Position numbers and translations under genes: made by a program. The notes beneath the pieces are model-generated. The model was not told where the DNA came from, made no database searches, and saw only the letters and a program-made list of their open reading frames with translations. From Clostridiales bacterium (lineage in GTDB: Bacteria > Bacillota > Clostridia > Christensenellales > Borkfalkiaceae): a DNA stretch of 64,000 bases. Location of the stretch: the NCBI GenBank assembly GCA_015069615.1, contig SVIF01000001.1, positions 62,001-126,000 of the forward strand, given 5' to 3'. Below, one piece after another: positions 43,373 to 54,430 of this stretch; position 1 is the first letter of the stretch, and the number at the start of each line of letters is the position of its first letter.

Positions 43373-43401
43373 ATCATAACACATATTTTTTATTTTTGCA
43401 A
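43373..43401 (-). promoter_or_regulatory. Promoter of the leader RNA and PH-like gene
   Basis: On the minus strand TTGCAA (43396-43401), 17-base spacer, TATGAT (43373-43378). The expected start is at or next to the first base of P1. Confidence 0.85.
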
Positions 43402-43411
43402 GGGTTTTTAG

Positions 43412-43450
43412 AAAAAAATAAAACTCGGCTTTGATAAGCCGAGTTTTTCT
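43412..43450. terminator. Terminator after the DUF164 gene
   Basis: ACTCGGCT with AGCCGAGT, T-rich on both strands. It closes the minus-strand operon that ends with the DUF164 gene. Confidence 0.88.
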
Positions 43451-43472
43451 TTACGCGCATGTGCGCGCGACA

Positions 43473-44168
43473 TTAAAGATATAAAATTTTGTGGCAGTTT
43501 TTACAAGCGCCAACTTTTTCCTTCTTTATCTCGCCAAGTTCTTGCAAGGAAAATTCCATACCGCAAGCGGGGCAGTTTTTTCCGCCTTCGGGGAATTCGC
43601 AAACGATAGGGAACGGAACTTTATCGTTACGGCGATCTAAATACATTTGCATTACCTTTTCGGGTACCGCCTTTTTCAAAGTTTCTAATTCCTTGGCAAG
43701 TGCTTCCCTTTCTTCCTTTACTTCGGCGCGGGCTTGGTTGTAAAGGGGCGCGTTTTCCTTATACATGGCTTGCGCTTGTTGTGTTTTCTTTTTTAAATCT
43801 TCGTAAGAAGCAACGATTTCGGAGATTGCGTCTTCCAAATTTTTCAATTCTTGCGCCATAGCAAGGATGCTTCCTTCCACTTCCTTCGCCTTTTTTTGCA
43901 CGTAGGAAATTTCGTCCTCCCCCGTTTCTTCTACGTCGTCGTATTCCGAAACGGCTTTAATTAAGGAATTTTGCGCTTCTGCAAGCATTTTGTACTTTTG
44001 GGTACATTCCCCTGCTTTCGCTTCTAAGGATGCGGTTGCTTCGGCAACGCCGTCCAAAAACTTTTTAGCCGTAAGCGCTTTTTTACGCGCGGGGTTGCCT
44101 GCTAGGTCGCGCTCTATTTTATAAAGTTTTGCGTCCGTTTCCTGATACTTTAAAATTGCTTCCATCAT
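43473..44168 (-). CDS. C4-type zinc ribbon coiled-coil protein (DUF164)
   Basis: 231 residues: a long coiled coil (~1-185), then a zinc ribbon with CPACGMEF and CKNCHKILYL. This matches the DUF164/CdsZ family, linked in other bacteria to nucleic acid handling or translation. The start ATG at 44168 lies 15 bases after nif3, in the order usual for Clostridia (rpoD, trmK, nif3, DUF164). Confidence 0.9.
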   Translation of the reverse strand: MMEAILKYQETDAKLYKIERDLAGNPARKKALTAKKFLDGVAEATASLEAKAGECTQKYKMLAEAQNSLIKAVSEYDDVEETGEDEISYVQKKAKEVEGSILAMAQELKNLEDAISEIVASYEDLKKKTQQAQAMYKENAPLYNQARAEVKEEREALAKELETLKKAVPEKVMQMYLDRRNDKVPFPIVCEFPEGGKNCPACGMEFSLQELGEIKKEKVGACKNCHKILYL

Positions 44169-44183
44169 GATATTTATACCTCC

Positions 44184-44972
44184 TTACAGCAAGTCCTCTT
44201 CCACGAAATATTCGGTGGGAAGACCGCCCAGATGATGATTGATAAGATTAAAAAATTGATTAAATCCGTAATTTTCCGCGCTGTAATGGGTTACTTGCAT
44301 TAACGCAATTCCCCGTTGATACGCTTCCAAAATTACGTGGTGAGCGAAGTCGGATGAAACCATTAGTTCTGCGCCCGCTTTATCCGCGAGTAAGAGTTCT
44401 TCCATTCCGCCGCCGCCCCCACAAAAAGAAGCTACACGCGTGATGATCCTTTCGGGATTTCCGTAGCAAAGCACGCGGTTAGACCCCGTTGCTTTTTTAT
44501 AGCGTTGCGCTAAATTTTTCAGCATAGAACCGCCTATTTCGGTCAGCCTGCCGTAGCCCACGGCATCCCCTTCCATAGGAATTAAAATTTTACTGTTTTT
44601 ACCGAAAATTCCCGCAAGGGATGCGTCTATCCCACAAGGGGCGCAGTCCAAATTTAAGTGCGCGCTGTACACGGCGATATTTTGCTTTACCGCATCCGAA
44701 AGGGCGCGCCCCAAAGGGGTTGCGTTTGTAATAGAAGGGATAGGCCGGTAAATCGCAGGGTGATGCGTTATCATCATATCTGCACCCACCGAAACCGCCC
44801 GTTCTACCGCTCGTTCGGAAAAATCCAAGGAAAACAAGATTTTTTCCACGCGGTCCTTACCTTCCACAATCAGCCCGCTGTTATCGTATCCGTTTACCGC
44901 TTTTACAAAAGCCGAAGAATACGAAAGGGGGGCGAATTTTTCAAGTGTTTCAACGATTTTTTTGGTTTCCAT
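44184..44972 (-). CDS. Nif3-like dinuclear metal center protein
   Basis: 262 residues, the short form without inserted PII-like domain. Seen: YDNSGLIVEGKD, the metal-binding MITHHPAIYRP, SAHLNLDCA and the C-terminal VTHYSAENYG. It forms hexamers with a two-metal site; GTP cyclohydrolase-like and other activities have been suggested. Its start overlaps the trmK end by 23 bases, as in other Bacillota. Confidence 0.93.
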   Translation of the reverse strand: METKKIVETLEKFAPLSYSSAFVKAVNGYDNSGLIVEGKDRVEKILFSLDFSERAVERAVSVGADMMITHHPAIYRPIPSITNATPLGRALSDAVKQNIAVYSAHLNLDCAPCGIDASLAGIFGKNSKILIPMEGDAVGYGRLTEIGGSMLKNLAQRYKKATGSNRVLCYGNPERIITRVASFCGGGGGMEELLLADKAGAELMVSSDFAHHVILEAYQRGIALMQVTHYSAENYGFNQFFNLINHHLGGLPTEYFVEEDLL

Positions 44973-45609
44973 ACGCCATTAGTTCCTCAATTTCACGTAA
45001 CCGTAAAAGGAGTTCTTCCTTTTCGGTTGCGCCTTTTAGGGCGGATTCTAACACCGCCTTGCGCTCGGTTAAGATGCGCGTGAATACGGGGGAAAATTCT
45101 TTCAGCACGTCCCTACCGTAACGATATTCACGCTCCCCGTAAGGGGTGGACTCTTCCCCCTTTTCGGCTGTAATTAGGTAGTAATACTTACCTTCGGCGG
45201 AAAATAAAGTATCCGTAGTAATGCGGTAAGAAAGGGCGTGCAACGTTCTTCTAACCCGTTCTTCATCCTTCATGGGCTGTAATACCAAGCGCAAGGGCAA
45301 GGTGTATGCGGTTTGTAAAATTTTGATAATTTCCATACCGCCCATACCCGCAATTAACACTTGGTCGCACTCCGCATGCGCCGAAACGATACCGTCCGCA
45401 ACCACACCCGTTGCCCGCGCTTTGAAGGGAGCAAGCAACGTTTGTGCTTTTTTTAGGCAAAGGGGGGATACGTCCGAATACACAGCGCGCCCCGCTATAT
45501 TTAGCGATAACACCGCCTCGGTCATCACACCGTGGTCGCAACCTACGTCCCCAAACACGTTACACGGGGTAAGGTGCGATATAATTACCTTTTGCCTTTC
45601 GGTTTTCAT
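44950..45609 (-). CDS. trmK: tRNA (adenine-22-N1)-methyltransferase
   Basis: 219 residues. Motif I is DVGCDHGVMTEAVL; GRAVYSDVSPLCLKKAQ and the AGMGGMEIIKIL segment with the NPPY-like region are typical of TrmK. The C-terminal coiled coil is present. It methylates A22 of tRNA. It follows rpoD by one base. Confidence 0.95.
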   Translation of the reverse strand: MKTERQKVIISHLTPCNVFGDVGCDHGVMTEAVLSLNIAGRAVYSDVSPLCLKKAQTLLAPFKARATGVVADGIVSAHAECDQVLIAGMGGMEIIKILQTAYTLPLRLVLQPMKDEERVRRTLHALSYRITTDTLFSAEGKYYYLITAEKGEESTPYGEREYRYGRDVLKEFSPVFTRILTERKAVLESALKGATEKEELLLRLREIEELMAYGNQKNR

Positions 45610-45610
45610 C

Positions 45611-46666
<1,056 letters not shown>

Positions 46667-46685
46667 CTTTTTTCCTCCTTTACGG

Positions 46686-48467
46686 TTAAGAAAGCTTTTT
46701 CAGTTGAACCGTCCGTTTTTGTAAATAAACGGCAAGTTCTTTGCGTTTTTCGGTGTCTGATTCGTGCTTGAACGCTTTGGTTAGCGCGTCGATTTCACTT
46801 TGCAAAATGGCGCGTTTTACGGTTTTCACACAGTCTTCATAATACTTTTTGGCAGTTAAATAGTCCTGCCCATCCCGGCTGCTTTCCGCAAAAATCGCGT
46901 CTAATTCCGCGTGGTCGGTTTGTTCCAAAACGTCGTATAGCATAGATGCGTTGGGGGCTTCCCCCGCTGCAAATTTTTCGTATAAATAATCCGCGATCAC
47001 ACGGTGCACGGGGTGGGTGAAATCTAGTTCTTCCACGTCCGCTTGTTTTGCAAATTTTTTGCCCGTTAACAGCGAATACAGAATAAAGCGCGTTGCCGAA
47101 GTGCCTGCGTCGCTTGCGGGGGCGGTAACTTGCACGGGAACGGGGGTTTCCTTCTTCTTGTTTTCCGTACCGCGGTCCGCATCCCGATATAAGGATTCGT
47201 ACGAAATACCCGTATCTTCGCGCAGGGTTTTAAGAAGGTCTTCCTTTACGAAGTTATCCTTTACGTTTCTTACAATTTCCAAGGCTTCCCCCAAATAATC
47301 ACGGCGGCCGTCCGTAGTGGTTAGGTCGTACTTCCGTTTTAAAGAAAGCAGTTTAAAATCAATTAAGGGCAAACTTTCGTTTAGAATTTTTCGGTACGCT
47401 TCGGCGCCTTGTTTCCTTATTACGTCGTCCGGATCTAACCCTTCGGGCATCACCGCAACTTTTACTTTTAAGCCTTCGCTTTCCAAAATTTCCAAGCCAC
47501 GAAGCGTTGCGTTTTGCCCCGCAAAATCCCCGTCGTAACTGATAATTACGGTATCCACGTAGCGTTTTATCATGCGCGCTTGGTCCGAAGTTAGCGCAGT
47601 GCCCATGCTGGCAACTACGTTACAAAAACCCGCGCAGTACAATGAAATGGTATCCATATACCCTTCCACCACTACGATTTCGTTTAGGCCCTTTTCATTT
47701 TTTAGTTTTTTTACTAAGTTTAGGTTATATAGAGTTTTACGCTTTTGGAAAAGATCGGTTTCCTGCGTGTTTTTGTACTTGGCAAACTTAGGCTTTTGCT
47801 CCATCAGTCTACCGCCAAAGGCAACCACTTCCCCCATTTGATTGATAACGGGAACGATTAGCCTTCCCCCAAGCGCGTCGTACACCCTGCCGTTCTTTTC
47901 CCCAGCAACGCCCGCTTTTAGCATCTCTTCCTTTTTGTATCCTTTTTGGGATAAATAGGTAATTAAAGATTCAAAGTCGGGAGAAGCGCCTAAACCAAAG
48001 CGTTTCATCGCCTTTTCGTCCACACCGCGGCCAAGCAAATATTTGCGGAAAGGTTCGCCCACTTCCGCGTGTAAGTTTGCCGCGTAGAAACGCGCCGTTT
48101 CCTTCATCATAGAAAGCGCGCGGTCCTTTTCCTTTCTTTCCTTGGCTACCCGTTCGGCATCATACGAACTTTCGGGCATTTCCATACCCGCTTTTTCGGC
48201 AAGCAAACGAACGGCGTCAATAAAGGTAAGCGATTCGTATTCTTGCACGAACTTAATTACGTCCCCACCCGTGTGGCAACCAAAGCAGTGATAAAACTGC
48301 CCGTCCTGATTAATGGAAAAGGAAGGGGTGCGTTCGTGGTGGAAGGGGCAACAAGCCCAATGATTCCCACCGTTCTTTTTCACGGGAATATACGAACCGA
48401 TCACCTGAACGATATCCGTTTTGCTTTTTAACTGTTCCATAAAGGCTTTATCAATGCCATTTGCCAC
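46686..48467 (-). CDS. dnaG: DNA primase DnaG
   Basis: 593 residues. CHC2 zinc finger ([18 protein letters not shown]), the TOPRIM core with VVEGYMDTI and [11 protein letters not shown], and a C-terminal helicase-binding domain (~440-593). It makes RNA primers for replication. dnaG-rpoD is the classic macromolecular-synthesis pair, here followed by trmK, nif3 and DUF164. Confidence 0.97.
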   Translation of the reverse strand: MANGIDKAFMEQLKSKTDIVQVIGSYIPVKKNGGNHWACCPFHHERTPSFSINQDGQFYHCFGCHTGGDVIKFVQEYESLTFIDAVRLLAEKAGMEMPESSYDAERVAKERKEKDRALSMMKETARFYAANLHAEVGEPFRKYLLGRGVDEKAMKRFGLGASPDFESLITYLSQKGYKKEEMLKAGVAGEKNGRVYDALGGRLIVPVINQMGEVVAFGGRLMEQKPKFAKYKNTQETDLFQKRKTLYNLNLVKKLKNEKGLNEIVVVEGYMDTISLYCAGFCNVVASMGTALTSDQARMIKRYVDTVIISYDGDFAGQNATLRGLEILESEGLKVKVAVMPEGLDPDDVIRKQGAEAYRKILNESLPLIDFKLLSLKRKYDLTTTDGRRDYLGEALEIVRNVKDNFVKEDLLKTLREDTGISYESLYRDADRGTENKKKETPVPVQVTAPASDAGTSATRFILYSLLTGKKFAKQADVEELDFTHPVHRVIADYLYEKFAAGEAPNASMLYDVLEQTDHAELDAIFAESSRDGQDYLTAKKYYEDCVKTVKRAILQSEIDALTKAFKHESDTEKRKELAVYLQKRTVQLKKLS

Positions 48468-48546
48468 GGTTCGTACCTCCTTTTCGTTGTTTCAAATTTT
48501 GGAATTTATAGTTCTTCCATCAAAGCCAAAGGTTTTTTAGCGCCGT

Positions 48547-49548
48547 TTATTTCGTAAATAGCCAACTTTTGGGAATAAATAGAGAGCGGAAGACGTGTTC
48601 GGCGTAGCGATCGGTCATACTGGAAAGGTAATCGCAAATCGCGCGCGTTACCCCGTCCTTTTCCACCATTATCTGGTAGAACGCGGGGAGTTTTTCCACG
48701 TTGGTTTTATAATAATTGAACATGGCTTCCAGCATGCGGTTTGCTTTTTCTTCTTCCGCCATACTGGTGGGGGTGATGTAAACGGTTTGAAATAAGAAAG
48801 AGCGCAATTCGTTTAGCGCGGAAAGAACTTCTTCTTCCATTTCCACAAAGGGCTTTCCGTTTGACTTGCGGTACACCGACCAAATCATGCTATTGATGCG
48901 TGCGGAAGAAGAATCCCCCAGCACTTTTAACGCGTTTTTAGGTAAATCTTCCCTTTTTAGGACGCCCGCGCGGAGCGCGTCGTCCACGTCGTGCGTAACG
49001 TATGCGATACGATCCGCAAAGGAAACGGCTTTCCCTTCTAATGTGGCGGGAGTGCCACTTTTACGGTGATGCAAAATCCCGTCCCGCACTTCCTTGGTTA
49101 GGTTTAATCCTTTGCCTTCGTTTTCCAGCAGTTCCACAACCCTTACAGATTGTTCGTTATGCGAAAAGTTACCGCCCGAAAGACGATCTAATACCCGTTC
49201 ACCGCTATGGCCGAAAGGGGTATGGCCTAAATCGTGCCCCAAGGAAATGGCTTCGGCTAAATCCTCGTTTAAACGCAAGCAACGCGCAATGGCGCGTGCA
49301 ATTTGGGCTACGTCCAACGTGTGCGAAAGGCGGGTGCGGTAGTGATCCCCTTCGGGGGATAAAAACACCTGCGTTTTGTTTTTTAAACGGCGAAATGCCT
49401 TGCAATGCAAAATGCGATCCCTATCCCGTTGAAAATCCGTACGCATAGGGCAAGGCGTTTCGGGGTTTTCCCTGCCTGCCGTATTTTTAGAAAAAGTTGC
49501 GTAGGGGGATAAAAAACGTTCTTCAATTTCGTACGTCAGTTCTTTCAC
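48547..49548 (-). CDS. dgt: dGTP triphosphohydrolase-like HD protein
   Basis: 333 residues of the HD superfamily. RLSHTLDVAQIARAIAR, EAISLGHDLGHTPFGHSGE and SFADRIAYVTHDVDD carry the metal residues of the deoxyguanosinetriphosphate triphosphohydrolase-like group common before dnaG in Bacillota. The activity (dNTP hydrolysis) is known for relatives only. Confidence 0.93.
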   Translation of the reverse strand: MKELTYEIEERFLSPYATFSKNTAGRENPETPCPMRTDFQRDRDRILHCKAFRRLKNKTQVFLSPEGDHYRTRLSHTLDVAQIARAIARCLRLNEDLAEAISLGHDLGHTPFGHSGERVLDRLSGGNFSHNEQSVRVVELLENEGKGLNLTKEVRDGILHHRKSGTPATLEGKAVSFADRIAYVTHDVDDALRAGVLKREDLPKNALKVLGDSSSARINSMIWSVYRKSNGKPFVEMEEEVLSALNELRSFLFQTVYITPTSMAEEEKANRMLEAMFNYYKTNVEKLPAFYQIMVEKDGVTRAICDYLSSMTDRYAEHVFRSLFIPKSWLFTK

Positions 49549-49565
49549 GGGGACAACCTCCTTCC

Positions 49566-50270
49566 TTAAAACAAGGAAACCTTAGAAGTGATATCAAACG
49601 CGCGCCAAGGAATTAAGTCCTTAGGCGGTTCGGATAAAAACACCATGCGTTCTTTGGTTACGGGGTGGGTAAATTTTAAGGAATACGCGTAAAGGGCAAG
49701 GTTGCCTTTTACCGCCTTTTCCCCGCCGTATTTCATATCCCCGAAAACGGGCGTGCTTTGCCCCGCCATTTGTACGCGGATTTGGTGGCTTCTGCCCGTT
49801 AAAAGGCGAACTTCTACCAAAGAATACTTGCCTTTTTCTTCTAACACGCGGTAGTTTAGTTCAGCGCGTTTTGCCCCTTCGGTGGTTTCCGAACAGAGGT
49901 ATACTTGGTTGGTTATGGGGTTCTTTTTTAAGAAGTTGATTAAAGTTCCCTTTTCCTTTTTGGGGGAGCCAACCAAAACGGTAAGATACTTCTTTTCAAA
50001 ATCCCCCGCCTTCATTTGTTCGGCAAGGCGAGATGCCGCCTTAGACGTTTTAGCAAACACCATAACCCCACCCGTGGGGCGATCCAAGCGGTGAACAAGC
50101 CCAACGAAGGCTTCGCCCGGCTTTTCGTATACCGTTTTGATATAGGTTTTCACTGCGGAAAGCAGGTCTAAATCCTTAGTTACATCCTCGCAAGTGGGCA
50201 TGTTTTGGGGTTTTTCCACAACGATAATATGATTATCTTCGTATAAAATTTCAAAGCCGAAATTATCCAT
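49566..50270 (-). CDS. RluA-type pseudouridine synthase
   Basis: The start is the ATG at 50270 (MDNFGFEILYEDNHI) with AGGAGG upstream; a longer frame runs into the preceding gene. About 234 residues, consisting of the catalytic domain only, with no S4 domain. The catalytic aspartate is in HRLDRPTGGVMVFAK and LTGRSHQIRVQM completes the family pattern. Its RNA target is not clear. It overlaps the methyltransferase stop by 8 bases. Confidence 0.9.
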   Translation of the reverse strand: MDNFGFEILYEDNHIIVVEKPQNMPTCEDVTKDLDLLSAVKTYIKTVYEKPGEAFVGLVHRLDRPTGGVMVFAKTSKAASRLAEQMKAGDFEKKYLTVLVGSPKKEKGTLINFLKKNPITNQVYLCSETTEGAKRAELNYRVLEEKGKYSLVEVRLLTGRSHQIRVQMAGQSTPVFGDMKYGGEKAVKGNLALYAYSLKFTHPVTKERMVFLSEPPKDLIPWRAFDITSKVSLF

Positions 50271-51132
50271 TGTACGACATTCCTCCTGCCCCGCAAGGCA
50301 AAACGATTCCTTCTTCGGTGGGCAAGCCAACTTCATACGCGTCGATAGAAGTGAACGCGTTAGGAAGGGCAAGCGTTAAAATATTTTTCAGTACCGCGGG
50401 CTGCAATCCCGTGGTGTATGCGTTGATTAAAAAGAACAAGGGATCATCCGAAAGCACTTCCTTGCAAAGGGTAACTAAATCGTATAACCCGCTTTCGATT
50501 TTCCAAGTTTCTCCGTTTGGTCCGCGCCCGTACGAAGGGGGGTCCATAATGACCGCGTCGTACTTTCTACCACGGCGGATTTCCCTTTGCACGAACTTAA
50601 AACAATCGTCCACGATATAGCGTACCGAACCTTCGGGAACCTTGGAAAGACGCACGTTTTCCCCCGCCCGCTCTACCATATTTTTCGCTGCGTCTACGTG
50701 GCATACCTTTGCACCTGCTTTTGCGCAAGCCACAGTGGCACCACCCGTATACGCAAATAAATTCAGTACGGAAACTTCCTTTCCTTGCTTTTTACGGTTT
50801 TCAATTAAACGGCGCATTACATCCCAGTTCGCCGCTTGTTCGGGGAAAAGCCCCGTGTGTTTGAACCCCATGGGCTTTACGCGGAAGGAACAATCCTTAT
50901 ACGAAACCGTCCATTCTTCGGGCATCTTTTTTAAGATTTTCCATCTACCCCCACCCGTTTCACTACGTTCGTAATACGCAGATAAGTTGGGGTACGTTTT
51001 AAAATCAAACTTAGCGGGCCATATTACCTGCGGGTCGGGGCGAAGCAGGATTACGTCCTTCCAACGTTCCAGCTTATACCCATCCCCCGTAGCGATTACC
51101 GAATAATCCTTCCATCCGTTTGCAACGTGCAT
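50263..51132 (-). CDS. Class I SAM methyltransferase, RlmI/RlmK-like
   Basis: 289 residues. VLNLFAYTGGATVACAKAGA (motif I), HVDAAKNMVERAGENV (motif II) and IMDPPSYGRG (DPPSYG catalytic box) place it in the group of RlmI-type rRNA cytosine methyltransferases; no PUA domain precedes it. Likely rRNA C5-methylation, unproven. It is co-transcribed with ileS (4-base gap) and the pseudouridine synthase. Confidence 0.87.
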   Translation of the reverse strand: MHVANGWKDYSVIATGDGYKLERWKDVILLRPDPQVIWPAKFDFKTYPNLSAYYERSETGGGRWKILKKMPEEWTVSYKDCSFRVKPMGFKHTGLFPEQAANWDVMRRLIENRKKQGKEVSVLNLFAYTGGATVACAKAGAKVCHVDAAKNMVERAGENVRLSKVPEGSVRYIVDDCFKFVQREIRRGRKYDAVIMDPPSYGRGPNGETWKIESGLYDLVTLCKEVLSDDPLFFLINAYTTGLQPAVLKNILTLALPNAFTSIDAYEVGLPTEEGIVLPCGAGGMSYNG

Positions 51133-51135
51133 AGG

Positions 51136-54100
51136 TTATACCTTTTTCACGGTTACGGTAACGGCGGCGCCGTTCACTTCCAATTCCTTGGTAAATCCGC
51201 CTTCCGCGCCCGTAAATCCATCTGCAAGGACTGCGGAAGCAAGTTCTTCCCCACAAAGGGTGATGAGTTCGTTTACGCTTTCCGCTTCGCTTACCACACT
51301 CAGTAGTACGTGATCGGTAACTTCAAAGCCCGCTTCCTTACGCATGGTTTGCACCTTGCTGATAAGTTCGCGCAAGTTCCCTTCGCGAATCAGTTCGGGG
51401 GTAAGGGCGGTGGGCATTGCTACCGCGATACCACGGTCTTCAGCAACGGCAAAACCTTCCGCCGCCTTAACGGTGATAAGAAGGTCGTCCTTTTCCAAAA
51501 TTACGTCCTCCCCGCCAAGGTTAACGGTGTAAGCACCTTTAGAAACCGCATCTACAACTTCTTTGCCATTGCAAGAAGATAGGAACGCACGGATGTCGTT
51601 TAACTTTTTACCGTATTTGGGTCCAAGCGTTTTTAATTGGGGTTTTAATTCGTAAGTAATTAAATCCGAACTTGCAGAAGTTACTTCTACGTCCTTCACG
51701 TTCAGTTCGTCCTTCAAAATTTCCTTGGTTTCTTCCCCGATATTTAATTCGCGGTCGGTGGAAACGATCAGTTTGGATAAGGGTTGACGGTTTTTGATGG
51801 AAGATGCGTTTCTTGCCGCTCTACCCAAAACAACCACTTCCAAAGTTTCGCGCATGCTCTTTTCCAAATCCTTATCAATTAAGGTTTCATCTGCTTGGGG
51901 ATAGGAGCAAAGGTGTACCGAAAGGGGCGCATCCTTATCAAATTGGGGAACCAAGTTTTGGTAGATGGATTCTGCCATGAAAGGCACGTAGGGCGCGATA
52001 ACTTTCGCCAAGGTGGTAAGAACGTGATAAAGGGTGGTATAAGCCGCTTTCTTGTCTTCGGTCATATCCTTGCCCCAGTAACGTTCACGGCCACGGCGTA
52101 CGTACCAGTTGGAAAGCTCGTCCGTAAAGTCCGCAATCGCGCGGGCGCTATCCGTAATGTTGTATTCATCTAGCTTCTTCGCGATATCTTTTACCAAGGA
52201 GTGCAATTTGGAAAGCACCCAACGATCCATACGGCTCAGCGCACATTTTTTCAAATCGTACTTGGAAGGATCAAACCCATCAATTTCCGCGTAAAGGGTA
52301 AAGAATGCGTAGGTATTCCAAAGCGTACCCATAAATTTACGTTGCGCTTCGCTAACCGCTTCTTCACCGAAACGGGAAGGAATCCAGGGTGCGGAAGAAG
52401 TGTAGAAGTACCAACGAACCGCGTCTGCCCCTTGTTTATCCAAAACCGTCCAAGGATCAACAACGTTGCCCTTGTGCTTACTCATCTTGATGCCGTTTTT
52501 ATCGTTTACGTGCCCAAGAACGATACAGTTTTTGAAGGGGGATTTCCCAAACAGCAAGGTGGACACGGTAAGTAAGGTGTAGAACCAACCGCGCGTTTGG
52601 TCAACCGCTTCACTGATGAAATCGGCGGGGAAACGCTTTTCAAACAGTTCTTTATTTTCAAAGGGATAATGGTATTGTGCGAAGGGCATGCTGCCGCTAT
52701 CAAACCAGCAGTCGATAACTTCGGGAACACGTTGCATTTTGCCACCGCACTTTTCACAAGTGCAAGTTAAACTATCTAAATAGGGGCGGTGCAATTCAAT
52801 ATCCCCCGTAATACCGCAACGGGCGCGGAGTTCCTCCTTACTGCCGATTACGTGGATTTCCCCACAATCAGCGCACTTCCATACGGGAAGGGGGGTTCCC
52901 CAGTAACGTTCGCGGGATAAGCCCCAGTCGATAACGTTTTCCAAGAAGTTACCCATACGGCCCGTACCAATGGATTCGGGTAGCCAGTTTACCGAGTTGT
53001 TGGAAGCAATCAGTTCATCCTTAATTGCGGTTACGCGGATAAACCAGCTGTGGCGCGCGTAATAAAGAAGGGGGGTATCGCAACGCCAGCAGAAAGGATA
53101 GCTGTGTTCGTATAGCGCGTCCTTTAAAAGCATTCCGTTTTCTTTTAATTCTTTAATAATGAATTTATCCGCGTCCTTAACGAACATACCTGCGTAAGCG
53201 CCCGCGTTTTCCTTAAAGCAACCGCGGTCGTTTACCAGTTGCACAAAAGGCAAATTGTAAATCTTACCTACGCGCGCGTCGTCTTCACCAAATGCGGGTG
53301 CGTTGTGTACGATACCCGTACCGTCCGTAAGCGTTACGTAAGTATCGCAAGTTACGTAATAGCCCTTTTCCTTAAAGGTGCCTACGGCGTAGGGGAACAA
53401 GGGTTCGTATTCTACGTATTCGTATTCCTTACCCGTTTTTACGGATAACGTTTCGTACGTTTCAAACAAAGAAGAAACCAAGGCTTCCGCCATAATATAC
53501 ACTTCCCCGTTTTCCACTTTGATTTCCGCATAGTTTTCTTGCGGGTTTACGCAAAGGGCTACGTTGGAAGGCAACGTCCAAGGCGTGGTGGTCCAAGCCA
53601 AGAAGTATTTGTTTTCTTCACCCTTAACGCGGAATTTTACGTATACGGATTTTTCCTTTACGTCCTTATAGCCTTGTGCTACTTCGTGCGAAGCAAGGGC
53701 GGTTCCGCAACGGGGGCAATAAGGCACGATTTTATGGCCTTGGTAAAGGAGTCCCTTTTTCCAGATTTCCTTTAATGCCCACCATTCGGATTCAATATAA
53801 TCGTCGTGATAGGTTACGTAAGGATTTTCCATATCTGCCCAAAAACCTACGCGGTCGCTCATTTTTTCCCATTCGGATTTATACTTCCAAACGCTTTCCT
53901 TACACTTGCCGATAAAGGGTTCGATACCGTACGTTTCAATTTCCTTTTTACCGTCTAACCCCAAAAGTTTTTCCACTTCCAGTTCAACGGGAAGGCCGTG
54001 AGTATCCCAGCCTGCTTTACGGGATACGTCGTACCCTTGCATAGTTTTATAGCGCGGAATAATATCCTTCATAACGCGCGTTAAAATGTGCCCGATATGG

Positions 54101-54261
54101 GGCTTGCCGTTTGCGGTGGGCGGTCCGTCGTAAAAAGTGAAGGTTTCCCTTCCTTCGCTTTCTTCCATTACCCGTTCGAAAACGCGGTTTTCCTTCCAGA
54201 AATCCAACACTTCCTTTTCGCGGTCCAAGAAATTCATGCCCGTGTCTACTTTGCGATACAT
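51136..54261 (-). CDS. ileS: Isoleucyl-tRNA synthetase, long (type 2-like) form
   Basis: 1041 residues. HIGH box PHIGHILTRVMKDIIPRYK, an editing domain (~190-380), the tRNA synthetase core with WDTHGLPVE, and a KMSKH in place of KMSKS (GIKMSKHKGNVV), plus a C-terminal anticodon-binding domain. The first 100 residues follow the eukaryote-like/type 2 pattern. It charges tRNA-Ile. No T-box leader is seen in the 250 bases before it. GGAGGAC lies 10 bases before the ATG. Confidence 0.96.
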   Translation of the reverse strand: MYRKVDTGMNFLDREKEVLDFWKENRVFERVMEESEGRETFTFYDGPPTANGKPHIGHILTRVMKDIIPRYKTMQGYDVSRKAGWDTHGLPVELEVEKLLGLDGKKEIETYGIEPFIGKCKESVWKYKSEWEKMSDRVGFWADMENPYVTYHDDYIESEWWALKEIWKKGLLYQGHKIVPYCPRCGTALASHEVAQGYKDVKEKSVYVKFRVKGEENKYFLAWTTTPWTLPSNVALCVNPQENYAEIKVENGEVYIMAEALVSSLFETYETLSVKTGKEYEYVEYEPLFPYAVGTFKEKGYYVTCDTYVTLTDGTGIVHNAPAFGEDDARVGKIYNLPFVQLVNDRGCFKENAGAYAGMFVKDADKFIIKELKENGMLLKDALYEHSYPFCWRCDTPLLYYARHSWFIRVTAIKDELIASNNSVNWLPESIGTGRMGNFLENVIDWGLSRERYWGTPLPVWKCADCGEIHVIGSKEELRARCGITGDIELHRPYLDSLTCTCEKCGGKMQRVPEVIDCWFDSGSMPFAQYHYPFENKELFEKRFPADFISEAVDQTRGWFYTLLTVSTLLFGKSPFKNCIVLGHVNDKNGIKMSKHKGNVVDPWTVLDKQGADAVRWYFYTSSAPWIPSRFGEEAVSEAQRKFMGTLWNTYAFFTLYAEIDGFDPSKYDLKKCALSRMDRWVLSKLHSLVKDIAKKLDEYNITDSARAIADFTDELSNWYVRRGRERYWGKDMTEDKKAAYTTLYHVLTTLAKVIAPYVPFMAESIYQNLVPQFDKDAPLSVHLCSYPQADETLIDKDLEKSMRETLEVVVLGRAARNASSIKNRQPLSKLIVSTDRELNIGEETKEILKDELNVKDVEVTSASSDLITYELKPQLKTLGPKYGKKLNDIRAFLSSCNGKEVVDAVSKGAYTVNLGGEDVILEKDDLLITVKAAEGFAVAEDRGIAVAMPTALTPELIREGNLRELISKVQTMRKEAGFEVTDHVLLSVVSEAESVNELITLCGEELASAVLADGFTGAEGGFTKELEVNGAAVTVTVKKV

Positions 54262-54365
54262 ATACGCTTTGTCCTCCTCGCACTTACTGCGGTTTTTCCT
54301 TGATTTTGCTTGGGAATTTCCCCTGTTTTGGGGTTCTTTTCCCTGGTTTTCGTTTGGGAATTTGC

Positions 54366-54430
54366 CTTTACGCGTACGCGCGAATAAAACACGCGCTTGT
54401 AGCGCGTATTCACGCGCCCACGCGCGAAAA
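54366..54430. repeat. G+C-rich inverted-repeat leader before ileS
   Basis: ACGCGCT-TGT-AGCGCGT forms a perfect 7-bp hairpin inside larger CGCG-rich inverted repeats (CGCGAAT...ATTCACGCG). It lies between the SRP RNA and ileS. No gene is supported in 54262-54542. Confidence 0.5.
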
